Assembly (NCBI GenBank): GCA_035048815.1 | Contig: JAUCBN010000055.1 | Span: 1,557,501 to 1,621,500 of the forward strand | Origin: Abelmoschus esculentus | Lineage: Eukaryota > Streptophyta > Magnoliopsida > Malvales > Malvaceae | DNA: 64,000 nucleotides | Direction: 5' to 3' | Shown: piece by piece, positions 48,702 through 59,899 of the stretch | How positions within the stretch are numbered: position 1 is the first letter of the stretch | How the letters are laid out: every line of letters begins with the position of its first letter | Translations under genes and position numbers: made by a program | The notes under the pieces: model-generated | The model's input: the letters and a program-made list of their open reading frames with translations, nothing else | The model's database searches: none | Told to the model about the DNA's origin: nothing

Positions 48702-50107
48702 TGGAGCTGACGCGGCGGAACCCTAACTATAAAGAGAGCGGCCGAGGATGAAAGAATTATGGCACCCGAGGGGTTCTTCCAGATGGGATTAGGTCTGAAT
48801 TTTACACATGCTTGAGAAAAAGTATAAAGTTAAAGGGTAAATTATACAGATAGCTACCATACTATAGGTTTGATATCAAAATGGTCACAATACTTTAGAA
48901 ACCGTCAAATACACCGGTGAACTATTAATTAAAATGGTATTGAAATAGCCACTGACCGTTAAAAATTAACAGACTGATGACGTGACCGTTAAAAATAAAA
49001 TTAAATAATTATATATTTACTCTCTGTTGTTCATACATTTTTTAATTTAGTCCTAATTTTATTATAATAAAATGTATGAATGACAGGATAAAATTATGAC
49101 TAAATTAAAAAATGTATAAATGACAAGGAGTAAATGTGTAATTATTTCATTTTATTTTTAATGGCCATGTCATCAGTTCGTTAATTTTTAACGGTTAGTG
49201 GCTATTTCGATACCATTTTAATAGTTCATCGGTGTATTTGACGCTTTTTAAAGTATTGTGGCTATTTCGATATCAACCCCATAATATGGTGGCTATCTGT
49301 GTAATTTACCCAAAAATTAAATTATAAAAAAAAAACTTTTTTAAATCTCTCTCAATTTTAAAAATTAGCAAATTAATCCCTATAAAACGCAATTACATTG
49401 TAATCACTGAAAATTTTCAACTTCATTGATTACCTTCTAGTACTTAATGCATGCACTCATAAACCTGGCTACACATTTTCTGTTTCTGTTTGTAATCTTT
49501 ATTTGATTGATCTGTCCTAGGTAGAGCAATCCCACATGTAAATGACCATGCTGCAATTCTATGGCGGATATCATCGTCTCGTTTCCGGCTTTCCGCGACT
49601 AACTATTACGATGAAGTTCACAAGCTACTGCATCTGTTCTTCATATTCAACCAGAAGAAAGGTTGTAAGTAGAGACTGATTAGAGGTAGGAATGAGAAAG
49701 CAAAAGCCATTGATTGATGCACAAGGCAAGAAATCTTAAAGCCTATAGTTTCTTCGAGTCGGATACGTTGTATTTGTTCGAATCTGTTGTGTTCTGTTCT
49801 CTTGTTTTTTTGGAATGGAAGTCAAGCACATACCCAATTTTTCTTTCATTTGCATGAACAAGATAAACCATACAAATTAGGACCATGACTGAACCATGCA
49901 AATGCAAGCATCATAATGGGGTTTTGGGATCCTTAGATACCATCCCAACAACAGATTAGGACAATTCAGACCCTTAATTGTAGAGAAGAAAATTGCATAT
50001 TTCCATTAGCTTTTGTCCTTAGTTTAGAGCTGTCTGTTTAATTGCAGATACAGACACCAAGAGATTAACTAGCCTTGTCCCTCACCATACATTACTACTG
50101 GCCAAAA
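48702..50107. other. RPL37 upstream region and intergenic DNA
   Basis: The first about 80 bases are the RPL37 promoter/5' untranslated region. A long foldback element occupies 48835-49311. The remainder to 50107 shows no recognisable gene, though its composition is less AT-rich from 49540 onward. Confidence 0.5.
48835..49311. repeat. Long foldback MITE, GGGTAAATTAC type
   Basis: Ends GGGTAAATTATACAGATAGC and GCTATCTGTGTAATTTACCC are inverted repeats. The pairing extends over nearly the whole element: GATATCAAAATGGTCACAAT pairs with ATTGTGGCTATTTCGATATC, and CACTGACCGTTAAAAATTAA with TTAATTTTTAACGGTTAGTG. Each arm is close to 235 bases, so an RNA of it would form a long hairpin. Confidence 0.88.
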
Positions 50108-50702
50108 ATGCTGCTAACCGAATCCATTTGAAAGACCGAGAACTTGTTTCACGAAGCAGTCGAGAGCCTTAAATCTTTGTTCTTTACAGGATACCGAAAG
50201 TTACCCAGACCACCTATCTCAAAAACCTTCTCTTGCACCAGAGAAAAAGTGCTGAAAAGATCGATCCTACACCAACTTTTTTACTGACCGGGAAGTTGGT
50301 TTAGAGGAGGCAATGATGAGAAATAACGATGCCATGACATTGAAAGAGATGCTAAGAGAAGAATATGAATGTAGTGTGAGCTTCATGAGCTTTGAAGATA
50401 AGAGTCCAGAGAAGATCACAGATCAAAATGGAGGAAAAGAGGAGAAAACAGAAGAGGGACGTTATGCATTAGTGAAAAAGCTGAAGGAGTTGGAGATGAT
50501 GGATGTTGGTGATATGGAACATGTGTTGGATGTAGAAGAAGCAGTCCATTATTATTCCCGGCTTAGAAGTTCGGTGTACCTCTCGATCGTCAACAAGTTC
50601 TTCACAAGTTCTTCACGGAAATGTACTCGGAATTCTCCGTTCCACAGGCCTCCGACAGAACCAACAGTTCCAAGAGAAGATTTGGGTCATTTAGGATGTA
50701 GA
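50108..50702 (+). pseudogene. Plant-specific protein gene with three disablements
   Basis: The plus strand encodes, in order, MLLTESI, a TGA stop at 50129-50131, then KTENLFHEAVESLKSLFFTG, YRKLPRPP, a frame change near 50282, then EVGLEEAMMRNNDAMTLKEM and EEAVHYYSRLRSSVYLSIVN. An 11-base tandem duplication (AAGTTCTTCAC at 50595-50605 and 50606-50616) then shifts the frame; downstream the other frame shows TEMYSEFSVPQASDRTNSSK and a TAG at 50700-50702, the likely original end. I recognise the KTKxFFHKxVxSxKS / YRKLP / HYYSRL / FFTEMYSEF pattern as a plant-specific family of unknown biochemical role. The uninterrupted frame 50313-50777 is only its surviving central part with a frameshifted tail. 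Confidence 0.68.
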
Positions 50703-51167
50703 AATAATGTCTTTCAACATCTCTTATCATGCATATGCATATGTTTTATGTTAAGAATCCATTATTTAGTACATTAATTGCCTATAGAGTTTTTCAATTC
50801 CATAAACAAAATTAAAAAATCATCATATATCTCATTCATTTATTTATTTTTTCAAAATTAAATTATAAATATGAAGCTATTCAGTTTTTATTTTTGTAAA
50901 TGATACATAGCATAAATAATCTGAGAAATACTGGAATTATGAATCCAATTACAATTCTGCAGAAACTTTACACTATCAATCCAAACGGCATGAAAAATGC
51001 CTAGTGTATAGCATTATGGAATAGAAAAGAAGGCAGCTCAATCAATTTTTTCAATAGAATATCCCTTCAAAATCGTAAAAAAAAATCATAAAACCAACCC
51101 GATCGAGCAATGTATTCCGGAAGAAGTCCTCCACTGAGTAGTTTGATTTCTATCTTCAACTCCGTAA
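50703..51167. other. Intergenic, 3' flanks
   Basis: AT-rich sequence between the pseudogene and the kinesin stop codon. No gene recognised. Confidence 0.6.
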
Positions 51168-54100
51168 TCAATAGCCGGATGAAGATACTAACACGTTATG
51201 CTCCTTTAAGCGCTTCTGGAAACGAGCCAACTGAGATTGTAACTGTGTGATGCCGGCAGCCTTTCGAGAAAGAATAGCAGTCAGCCTCGATATATAATCG
51301 TCCAGCTGGTTCCCAGGTTGATCTGCTTCAACCAGCAGGTTCATCTCCTGGAAATGTTACATTATAACTTAATGAAATCATGGAAGCAGCTCAATGAGGT
51401 ATAGAATGTGTTGAGAATTCAGGTTTACCTCTTTGACAATATTCATAGTGTCCTCCACTTGTTTCCTGTGGGCATTTACAAGATCCTCTTCTTCCTGTGT
51501 AAAGGCAACACTTGAGGTTTAACGTTCAAACAAGTTACATTTTATGTCTCTTTAACAATAATAATTATCTTGTAAAAGTTACCTGTAGGAGAGCATTCAA
51601 ATCATCATCTGAATTCGAATGCTTAAAATCAGATCTTACTGGTTCTTTCCATTTCGTCTGACCATTAGGTTTCGGTAACTTGCTCTCCGTAGTAGAGGAA
51701 GCGTAGGGATCTCGCTTCCCATTTTTCGTCCACATCAGTTTCTCCTGTTCAAAGGTGTCTTCTGATGTATCAAAATCATCTCTTTCGTTTTGATCAGGCC
51801 ATGTACCATTCATATCATCCTCGAATGATGATGATGCAGTTTGTATAACCGAAGATAAGGGATGAGCAGTTGATTCTTTCAGATTTAAGGTCGAAGATAA
51901 AACATCTTTCTTTGGGTTTCCCCCTTTGGAAAGGCTCTTCACCCTGGATTTAAATTTTACAACGAATAGAAGTCAAACGCATGAAAGAAAAAGGACCAAA
52001 AGATTATTGACTTTAAAAACAAATGTATGCACAATCTTTATAGTTAGACATCATTTACCTATCGGCATATCTTAAGGTGTTCAGAGTGTGTTCGCATGAC
52101 CCTGAACTCGGTGAAATGCAAGATATCATAACCGTACGAGAATTTCCCATAAATGAGTCTCTTAGAACCTCAGTCAGTTTACTGCCTCTGAAAGGAATGT
52201 GGCCCTGATCATTATCAAGAGCTCTTATGCACTCCTTCAAGGCAAGCAAACTCTTGTTGATCTCTGCACCTTCCATTCTGCATTACAAATAGAAATGGCT
52301 AATTAAACAAGCACATCCAGCAAAACTAAATTCACACCTATTCGAAGTCTGTCCACTAGAAGGAAAAGTATATGGTATGCTAGATCTGAAACCATGAATT
52401 GGAACCAAACTTTAAATGCAAAAACATCAGGTTCAGGTGTTTTTACATTTTAGACTACTTAAACATGCTTCTCCTTAGAAATGTTTGGACTTGATAATAA
52501 ATTATTGAGAAATTAAATGGAGGCCAAACAGCTAAGACACCTACATGACATTAAAAAATCGATATGATCCAGAAACTGTGGACTATCTGGCATAGCTGTC
52601 TGCCTGTCTCCAAAATTCTGCCCATTTAGCTTATACTAACAACAGTTTTTTTCTTTATATCAAGCTTTGTAATTGATTCTTCCCCATATCTATTGTCATT
52701 TTGAAATTAAAAAGATACACGGTACCTTGTCTGCTTATCATTATCTGTAGTATCTGCACCTCTTTCACTTCCAGCCAGATCTATAAAGGAGAGCTTGCCA
52801 ACAAGACGGGGAGGCTTTGATCCATTGCCATCAACAGATCTCTTGATGGCAAGCTGAAGTATGGCATGAGATCGTGATGATTCCTCATTTGCACCTGTGG
52901 TACCAGTACTTCTTGCGGCATTTCCTTTCTCAATAAGCTCCTTAATAGTTTCTACATCTGATACTATGTACTCTTGCAGACCCACAATACAAACTTGCTG
53001 CTTACCATCCTCTCGCATGCAAAGTTTTCTGCAGAAAAAAGGTTAGTTTTTTACAGAGAATCCAAAAACAGTAGCACTGACAAGAAAAGGAGAATTCTTG
53101 TAATCTTTAACTTACTTCCTATCACCGAGAAGATCATACAATTTTCCTCCATAAATCTCAAAGAAGCTTACAAACAACTGAAACCCTTGATTCCTGTAGG
53201 TATGGTGCATCAACCTCAAAATATCTCTAGAGGCTCTCAGCGGAAGTGGCTTCATAGTATAAGTTTTTCCACTCCCTACAAGAGAAATGCAAGATGGCTT
53301 AAATCTGTAATTCAGAATAAGAGATGAACTGATACCAAAAGCATATTATAAATAGTGTCAAACAAGAAAAATTCAGTGAAAAAAAAAAACTCCTCCCACT
53401 TCATCGATGATGGAAGAAACCTAATGACCAACAGTATAGAAAACACATTTCCTCACAAATAACTACAAATTTATGCCAATAAAAATTTTAAGAACAACAC
53501 ATTCAGAATAATTTAAAACCATAAGAACATTGCACTAAATGACTAAATCCAAATTTTGGGGCATGCAACAAACTCCAACAAAGTATCCACCTAAGATTTG
53601 GTGACAGTTATTCACCTGTTTGACCATATGCAAAACAAGTGGCTTTAGTGCGTTGAAAAATTATAGGAACTATGGGCTCCACCGTCTCACGATAGACCTA
53701 CAAAAAGAAAAATGAAGCCAAGACAGGGTAAGAACAACAACCATTCTAGGAAATCCATATCCTGTAAGAAAAACAACCTTTTCCACAAATAGGTTTCAGC
53801 CATCTACTCACCTCATCATTTGAAACCTCCTCATTCAGCACTGCATCAAAAACGAATTCATGCTTCTCCATGTATTCTGTAAGGTCAACCTGCAAAATGT
53901 CAAGAATTAAACATGACGATATATATTATAAGGATAGACTAATAAACCTACTACTATGCTAGATGAATAGATGAAGTGTGTCAAACTCAAAAGAACCGAT
54001 TAACAAATGAACATGGCCAAAAAATGCTATAAGATTTTAATGTGCTATGACATGGGCTTATGGCATAAAAATATAATACTTCCTCCAAGGACCAAATTAA

Positions 54101-56287
54101 TAATTTGACAATATTTTTTCTTTGATACTTCAGGTATAAAATTGGGAAATACACATTGGAGATTTTATGGGGTCATTTTCAATTGCTATGCTTTTATGTG
54201 ACCTTTCTAACATGGTACGGCATTGCCCTTGTAGAGGATAAAACAATTTTATTGTTACCTTAAGTTTAGTCTCATGCACTACTAGGGAGTTGGAAACGGT
54301 CTCTATGATATCTTCCTCACTCTTTGCCAACTCTTTTTTATTAAGAGGTCTCTTGCGCACCTGCAATAAAAAAACATAGAAACTGAGCGGCGGCGGTGTG
54401 ATGTAAGATAAACAGATGTTGATCATTAATTTACTCATGCAAAACATGCCAGTGTCATGAATGAATCACAATATAGTAACCAGCATCTACTGCTCTTGTT
54501 GGTGAAGCAATTCCTTTAGGTTGAAAAGAAAGCAAATTACGAAGAGGTATTCACAGGTAATCAACAGAACAAAAACATACCACAACTTTGATCTTTGCAA
54601 CTGAATTGACCTTCTCTTTGTCTGCAGCAAAGCTTTTGAGGAGACCATTCTCTGGCACATCAGCAGCTCTGCCTGTTTGTTTGTTATTTGAAATATAGTG
54701 TTCAGAGTCATCAAAGCTTCTGCCTCGAACAGGATTATAGAGAGAAGGACCATTATACAGGTTGGAAACAGGCATCTGTCACCAATAACCAAAAGCATTA
54801 ACATAAACAAACATAAAAAACTGAATTACTCATACAGTTGAATCTCAAAATTCTAAATTTCCCACTTCCCGTTAAAACAGAAGTACAGATATCTTTCAAT
54901 TTCATTGCTGCTTAGAATTTATGAGCAAACTGCAAACAGACGTGTGGCTTGAACAAAAAAGACTAATTATAAACATGGAGTACATATGGAAGAAATAAAA
55001 AACAAGTTGATAACAAACCTTAGGAATCTAACAAAGTTGCTATAAGAGATATTTGAATTCACTCGAATAGCTTCCTTCTATCACCAAAACAAATTTTAAT
55101 ACATGTTGCTTGCCTCTTTTGCTAAATGTAAGTATTAACTAGTAATAATTAAAATTACAAGGATTCAAACTATCTTTTTTTTTCATTTTCTATTTCATTT
55201 TTTGCTACTGGAAACTATAACCTTCTAAGAAACTATAATCTTAAGTCTTAACTAATGATTCAATGTATGTACCAAAAAACTAACCATTCAATGAATTAAT
55301 GAAGACCCCATTTATTATTTGTTCATTACAAGACTACTTTATCAATAGTAGACGTCAAAAACAAACCCACTAAAGTTAAAGAAATGGTGAATGACCAACC
55401 TGAGGCAAAAGCTCTGTATCAAATGAATGCAGATCTAAGAGACCAGGACTGAATTCATTGGGTGACTCTTCACCATTCTTCCTCTGGCTCGATGGCCGTG
55501 AACTAACTGGAGGACTCATAGGCTCAGCAAAAAAGTCATTCCCCATATTGAACTCCCTCTGAACATTCCTATAAATTCTTGACCCTTGTCCTCCTCCATC
55601 TCCAGCGCCATAGAATGCATAATCCTGCTCTCAATTAAAGCAGAAAAATAACACAATCAAGCATTCCAATATCAAAGAAATAACTAAGTTGTATAGAATG
55701 TTGATCCATAAAGTTCCAGAAGCCAATCCTCCAATCAAAACCTTCCAGCATTTACTTTTTACTCTTCCAAGTAGTAGAACGTCAATTGAGCATAAAAAAT
55801 TGAACAGATTAACACCCAATTTCTCTTAATTCTAGCACTTTTAAATCCCCCTTGGAAAAAGGGATTTTAGATCTACAAAAAGAAAATTATCCATAAAGAG
55901 AAAAACCCATTGACGTTCCAACGAAATAGCAACTAAAAAAATTTCCTTACCATTAAAACTAAAATTTGTGCAGTTATAGATCTAAAAAGAAAAAATTTCA
56001 TACATTATCCGTTTACACCAAAAGTAGTACGTGTAAATAGATACACATCTTCAATTTGCGTTATCTCCGGAGCCAAACATAATTAAAAAAACAAGAGGAA
56101 AAAAAAGTATGAGGACCTGAAGAGGAGGAATGGAGTTGTTAGAAGAGTGAAGATGCTGAAGACCAGCAGACTGAAGCCACCTTCCATTCGACGTCGTTTC
56201 CAAGAAGTTATCTGAGTATTGCCTCTGATGATGTACCTGCAACCCCGACGCACCAGATCTCTTCCCCTGTCTTCCCATTCCGTTCAT
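51168..56287 (-). CDS. KIN13B: Kinesin-13B, internal-motor kinesin
   Basis: An ATP-driven microtubule-depolymerising (kinesin-13) motor. Twelve exons: 56287-56117, 55624-55400, 54775-54581, 54360-54259, 53889-53812, 53697-53616, 53275-53116, 53028-52726, 52277-52059, 51943-51583, 51494-51429, 51347-51168; 2142 nt, 713 residues. The N-terminal about 185 residues include VHHQRQYSDNF, NGRWLQSAGLQHL and FSPGLLDLHSFDTELLPQMP. The motor domain starts at IKVVVRKRPLNKKE; the P-loop FAYGQTGSGKTYTM is at about 279-292 and split by intron 6; switch I is NEESSRSHA, switch II DLAGSERGADTTD, then EINKSLLALKECIRALDND and HIPFRGSKLTEVLRDSF. A C-terminal coiled coil contains EEEDLVNAHRKQVEDTMNIV. The N-terminal RQYSDNF and GRWLQS features fit the 13B rather than the 13A clade. 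ATG 56287 is first in frame; 56278 is possible. Confidence 0.96.
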
Positions 56288-58133
56288 CTCCCACAACTTT
56301 CTCCCCTTAATCAACTATTTATACTCACAATCAATTCTATTATTTAAAAAAAAAAAACGAGAATGAAAATGAAATCTTGGATGCTTTGATCCAAAACTTC
56401 CCTTTCTCTTTCCCGATCGCCCGATTTACAGTTAAACGGATCTTAATCGGGTTTTTACCCAAAACAAATAAGCTTCTCCTTTATTTTTGCCTTTAGCTTT
56501 CGGTTACAGGCAAGATTCAAAGGAGGGGTGAAAAAGAAGATGACTCATGTCTGTCAGTGAAGAGAGATGAAATGTTTTGAATTTTGAATTTTTGAAGACA
56601 GATTTCGAGACATGTGCGGCACGTGCCGTGGGGTGAAAGGGAGGGGAGATTTAAAACGACGGCGTATTGACTTTTGTGGTGGATCCAGTAGGCCGTAAAT
56701 AGGTACAGTGGATTTTTTTTATAGAAATGGGTCAATCAGTAATAAACCGTCCCACATGGTGGGGCCCTAAAGAAATTAAACCGGTTTGGGCGGCCGGTTT
56801 TGACTATTTATTTATTTAAGCATTCTCGTTCAAAACGCCCACGTTTGGAGAGATCTCTCTTTTCCCAGACGTGTTATGAAGATCTATTTTTATAATCACC
56901 TATATATTTTATTTATGGATCTTTAAGTTGAATCATGTAGTGTTCAAATTTATTATTTATATAATTTTATTAATTAATTTTATTTATAATATCAGAATTT
57001 AAATGATTAATTTTATTTAAGAAAGTTAATGTTACATTTAACCATACAAATGTATATTTAATAGTTTTAATTTTAAATGATTTTGATAATATTTTAATAA
57101 TGATGATATAAAAAGTTTTTGTGATAATATTTAACACTATACACCGTTATATATTAATTTTTTATGAATTTTAAATAAATATTAAAATTCTCAAAATTTT
57201 AATATATAATTAATTATATTGATAGAGATGATAATATCGGATTCATATAAGATTGGGTCAAAGTCAAGTTTGAAATAAAAAATTCTCAATCAAATCTAAT
57301 CCAATATATTTATATATTTATATAAATAATATTTAATACTTTTATTAATTTTTTTGAGTCAGGACAAATTTACTCAGGATTTTTATTAAAATATCAAAAT
57401 CAAGTCAGAATTAAATTATGATTTTTATTATATCTTATTGGGTTAGAAATAAAATATATTAAAATCAGATTAAACTAAATCATGCAAATGATTTGAATTT
57501 CAGGTAGGGCAAGGTGACCAAACACTTGGTCTGTCCCTAGAGGACAATATGCTAAACACCGTCGGAACTTGTTGGAGAACCGATATTAGTTTAATAACAA
57601 ATTAAATGAACCAAGACTAGTTCAATATGATAAAATTGAAATTGCTGATATTAACAAATTAAATGAAAATTCGAGATGCATTCTTGAAAAGGGAAAATCA
57701 TAGTGATGGCCCTGTACATGAAAAATTATTATGTGAACCATATTTATCACGTCATTCATCTTAATATTTTTAAGGTAAATCATCACCTCTTTCTTACATT
57801 TAATTAGTAGGTGAGCAATTATATTAGGTAATTATTTAAAGATGAACGGTCTTAATTGCTTGGACCATGAATGACGTGATCAAGTAACAGCTATGGTAAT
57901 ATGAAAACATAGGCACAATAGCACAATTAGTATAAAACTTGAGTTTATTAAGTTCTACAAATATTGACCTTTCCCAAATGGTTTTGCAGCAAATTCAATT
58001 ATGAAACTAGAGCATCATATCATTCCAAATGATGTCCTGGAACATCAAAATCAAACAAAAGATGTTATCATAATAGAAGTTTTACTCACAAACACAAGTC
58101 ACATCAGTTTATGTTTAGATGAGTTGTAGATTC
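56288..58133. other. Kinesin-13B upstream region and AT-rich intergenic DNA
   Basis: 56288-56870 is the probable 5' untranslated region and promoter of KIN13B. 56880-57500 is strongly AT-rich. A family A MITE lies at 57725-57897. No gene recognised. Confidence 0.5.
57725..57897. repeat. Short MITE, family A copy 2
   Basis: Its right half, GGTAATTATTTAAAGATGAA followed by CGGTCTTAATTGCTTGGACC, is the inverse of the segment inside the element at 3270-3438. Ends ATTATTATGTGAACCAT and ATGACGTGATCAAG...CTATGG form imperfect inverted repeats, with TCACGTCATTCAT paired to ATGAATGACGTGA. Confidence 0.7.
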
Positions 58134-59261
58134 TCATTTCTTCCCACTCTTCTTAAGTCCTGCACCACCAACTGGTCCCTTTTGTGCCTTTGCTCTCAGC
58201 TCTTTAAGAGCCTAGCAATCACAAAAATAAGCAAATAAATTGATGGTTCCAAGAACATGCTTATACAAAGCAAAAAAAAGGGCTGAAATTAAAAATAAGG
58301 GTAAACTACAACGAAGGTCATTCAATTATAGGTTAGGATTACATTTAGATCAGTTTCGTATATTTGAGTCACTCAATTAATAATTTTAAATGAAGTACTT
58401 TAATATTAACGAGGGTATACAAGTGGTTTGGAAGAAAAATCGACCAAATTGATATATTTATTTTAAATATAAAAGGTGACTCAATCATAAGTGATAATTA
58501 GGTGACCCAAATATAACCATACCAATAATTGAGTGACCTATGCTATAGTTTACCCTAAAAATAAAACTCCACAAGTCACAAAACCAACACCCCACCTTCT
58601 CTTCTTCCTTCTTTTTCTGAATGTTAGCCATATCAACCTGCACAAAACAAATTAAAGGAGATAATGAAAATGACACCAAATACAATTGCATAATGAAATA
58701 GATCAATAATTTACAAAATCTGATCATAAAGTTGTTACATGATTCCACACCTAGTATCAGCAAAATCAATTGAATTCTAAAGTTAAACAGATTGTGATGC
58801 ACAATAATACCAGCACAGATCTCATAAGGTTAACATGCTTTTATTTACTATATTCTGCATCAAAACGATATCAACTTTGCCAATTTCATACAGTTAAACA
58901 AAATGCAAATCCAAATAAGCAGACCTAGCAGGAAATTAGATCTTGAGACAAAGTAATACTTGAATAAAGCTACAAACAAAAAATATATTAAAGGGAAACT
59001 AAAATATATGTAACTTTTTTCTTATTTTTGCATTATAGATCGATTCAGATAACAAAAATAGTAATTGTGATACCTCGTCATATTCTTTCTTTGCAGTTTT
59101 AGGTTGCTTCAAAGGCTTCGCTTTGCCACCTACATCCCCAAAACAAACACACAACAAAAATCAATACCTTAGAAATTAACAGGAATCGCGAAACGAAATC
59201 CCTAATCGAGAAATTTGAAACAAAAATCAATAGCTTTGAAATTACCTTGCTTGGACGACAT
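58134..59261 (-). CDS. TMA7: Translation machinery-associated protein 7 homologue
   Basis: A tiny basic ribosome-associated protein conserved in eukaryotes. Four exons: 59261-59246 (16 nt), 59129-59074, 58637-58596, 58211-58134; 192 nt, 63 residues, the usual length. The protein reads MSSKQGGKAKPLKQPKTAKK, then EYDEVDMANIQKKKEEEKAL and KELRAKAQKGPVGGAGLKKS, ending GKK. All joins are in frame. A GGGTAAACTAC-family MITE lies in the last intron. Confidence 0.95.
58299..58555. repeat. MITE, GGGTAAACTAC family, copy 3 (in TMA7 intron)
   Basis: Ends GGGTAAACTACAACGAAGGT and ACCTATGCTATAGTTTACCC are inverted repeats. The interior strongly resembles copy 2 at 46371-46948 (for example GAGGGTATACAA with TGGTTTGGAA). 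Confidence 0.87.
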
Positions 59262-59890
59262 CTTTAAGAGGCTAGGATTAGGTTAACGCGAGAAATTAGA
59301 AGAAATCAGAGAAATTTGGGGAGACAGAAAACCGAAAGCCCTAACCCTCTAAAACACTCTGGCTTTTGGGAATGAGAAAATCAACAACGACAAAAAGCTC
59401 CAATAAATAGAGAAAGTGATTTAACACGCGCTTAGCGCGTGATTAATTGATGCCTCAAACTATGTTATTAATAGAAAAAGTATTACTTTGTTAAAATCTA
59501 ATGATTGTATTTTTTTTGTATGTAGCTTTATTCAAGGACTAAGAATAACAATAATAACTAAATTACCATAAAAACAATTAAGTATATATGACAAATTGCA
59601 ATTTTAAATGGTATATTTCTTTTTAAAATTTTATTATTATTGCCTTATGTTTTAAAATTTAGATCTTAATTTAAACAATTTTAGATTTACTGAGTTAAAT
59701 TTTATTATTATCTTTATTCTCAATCTTGTATCGATACTTGTCTTTTGAGTACGGGTATCGATACAAGCAGGGAAACCAAGATTTGGAATTGAGGAAGCAA
59801 AACATGAATGTTTAAAAATAGGGGGTAAATTCATAAAAATAACAATTTAAAAAAAAAGATAAATATGAAAAAAAATTCTTCGGAGTGAAG
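59262..59890. other. TMA7 upstream region
   Basis: The first about 150 bases are the likely 5' untranslated region and promoter of TMA7. The rest is AT-rich with no gene recognised. Confidence 0.5.
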
Positions 59891-59899
59891 ATGATTGTC

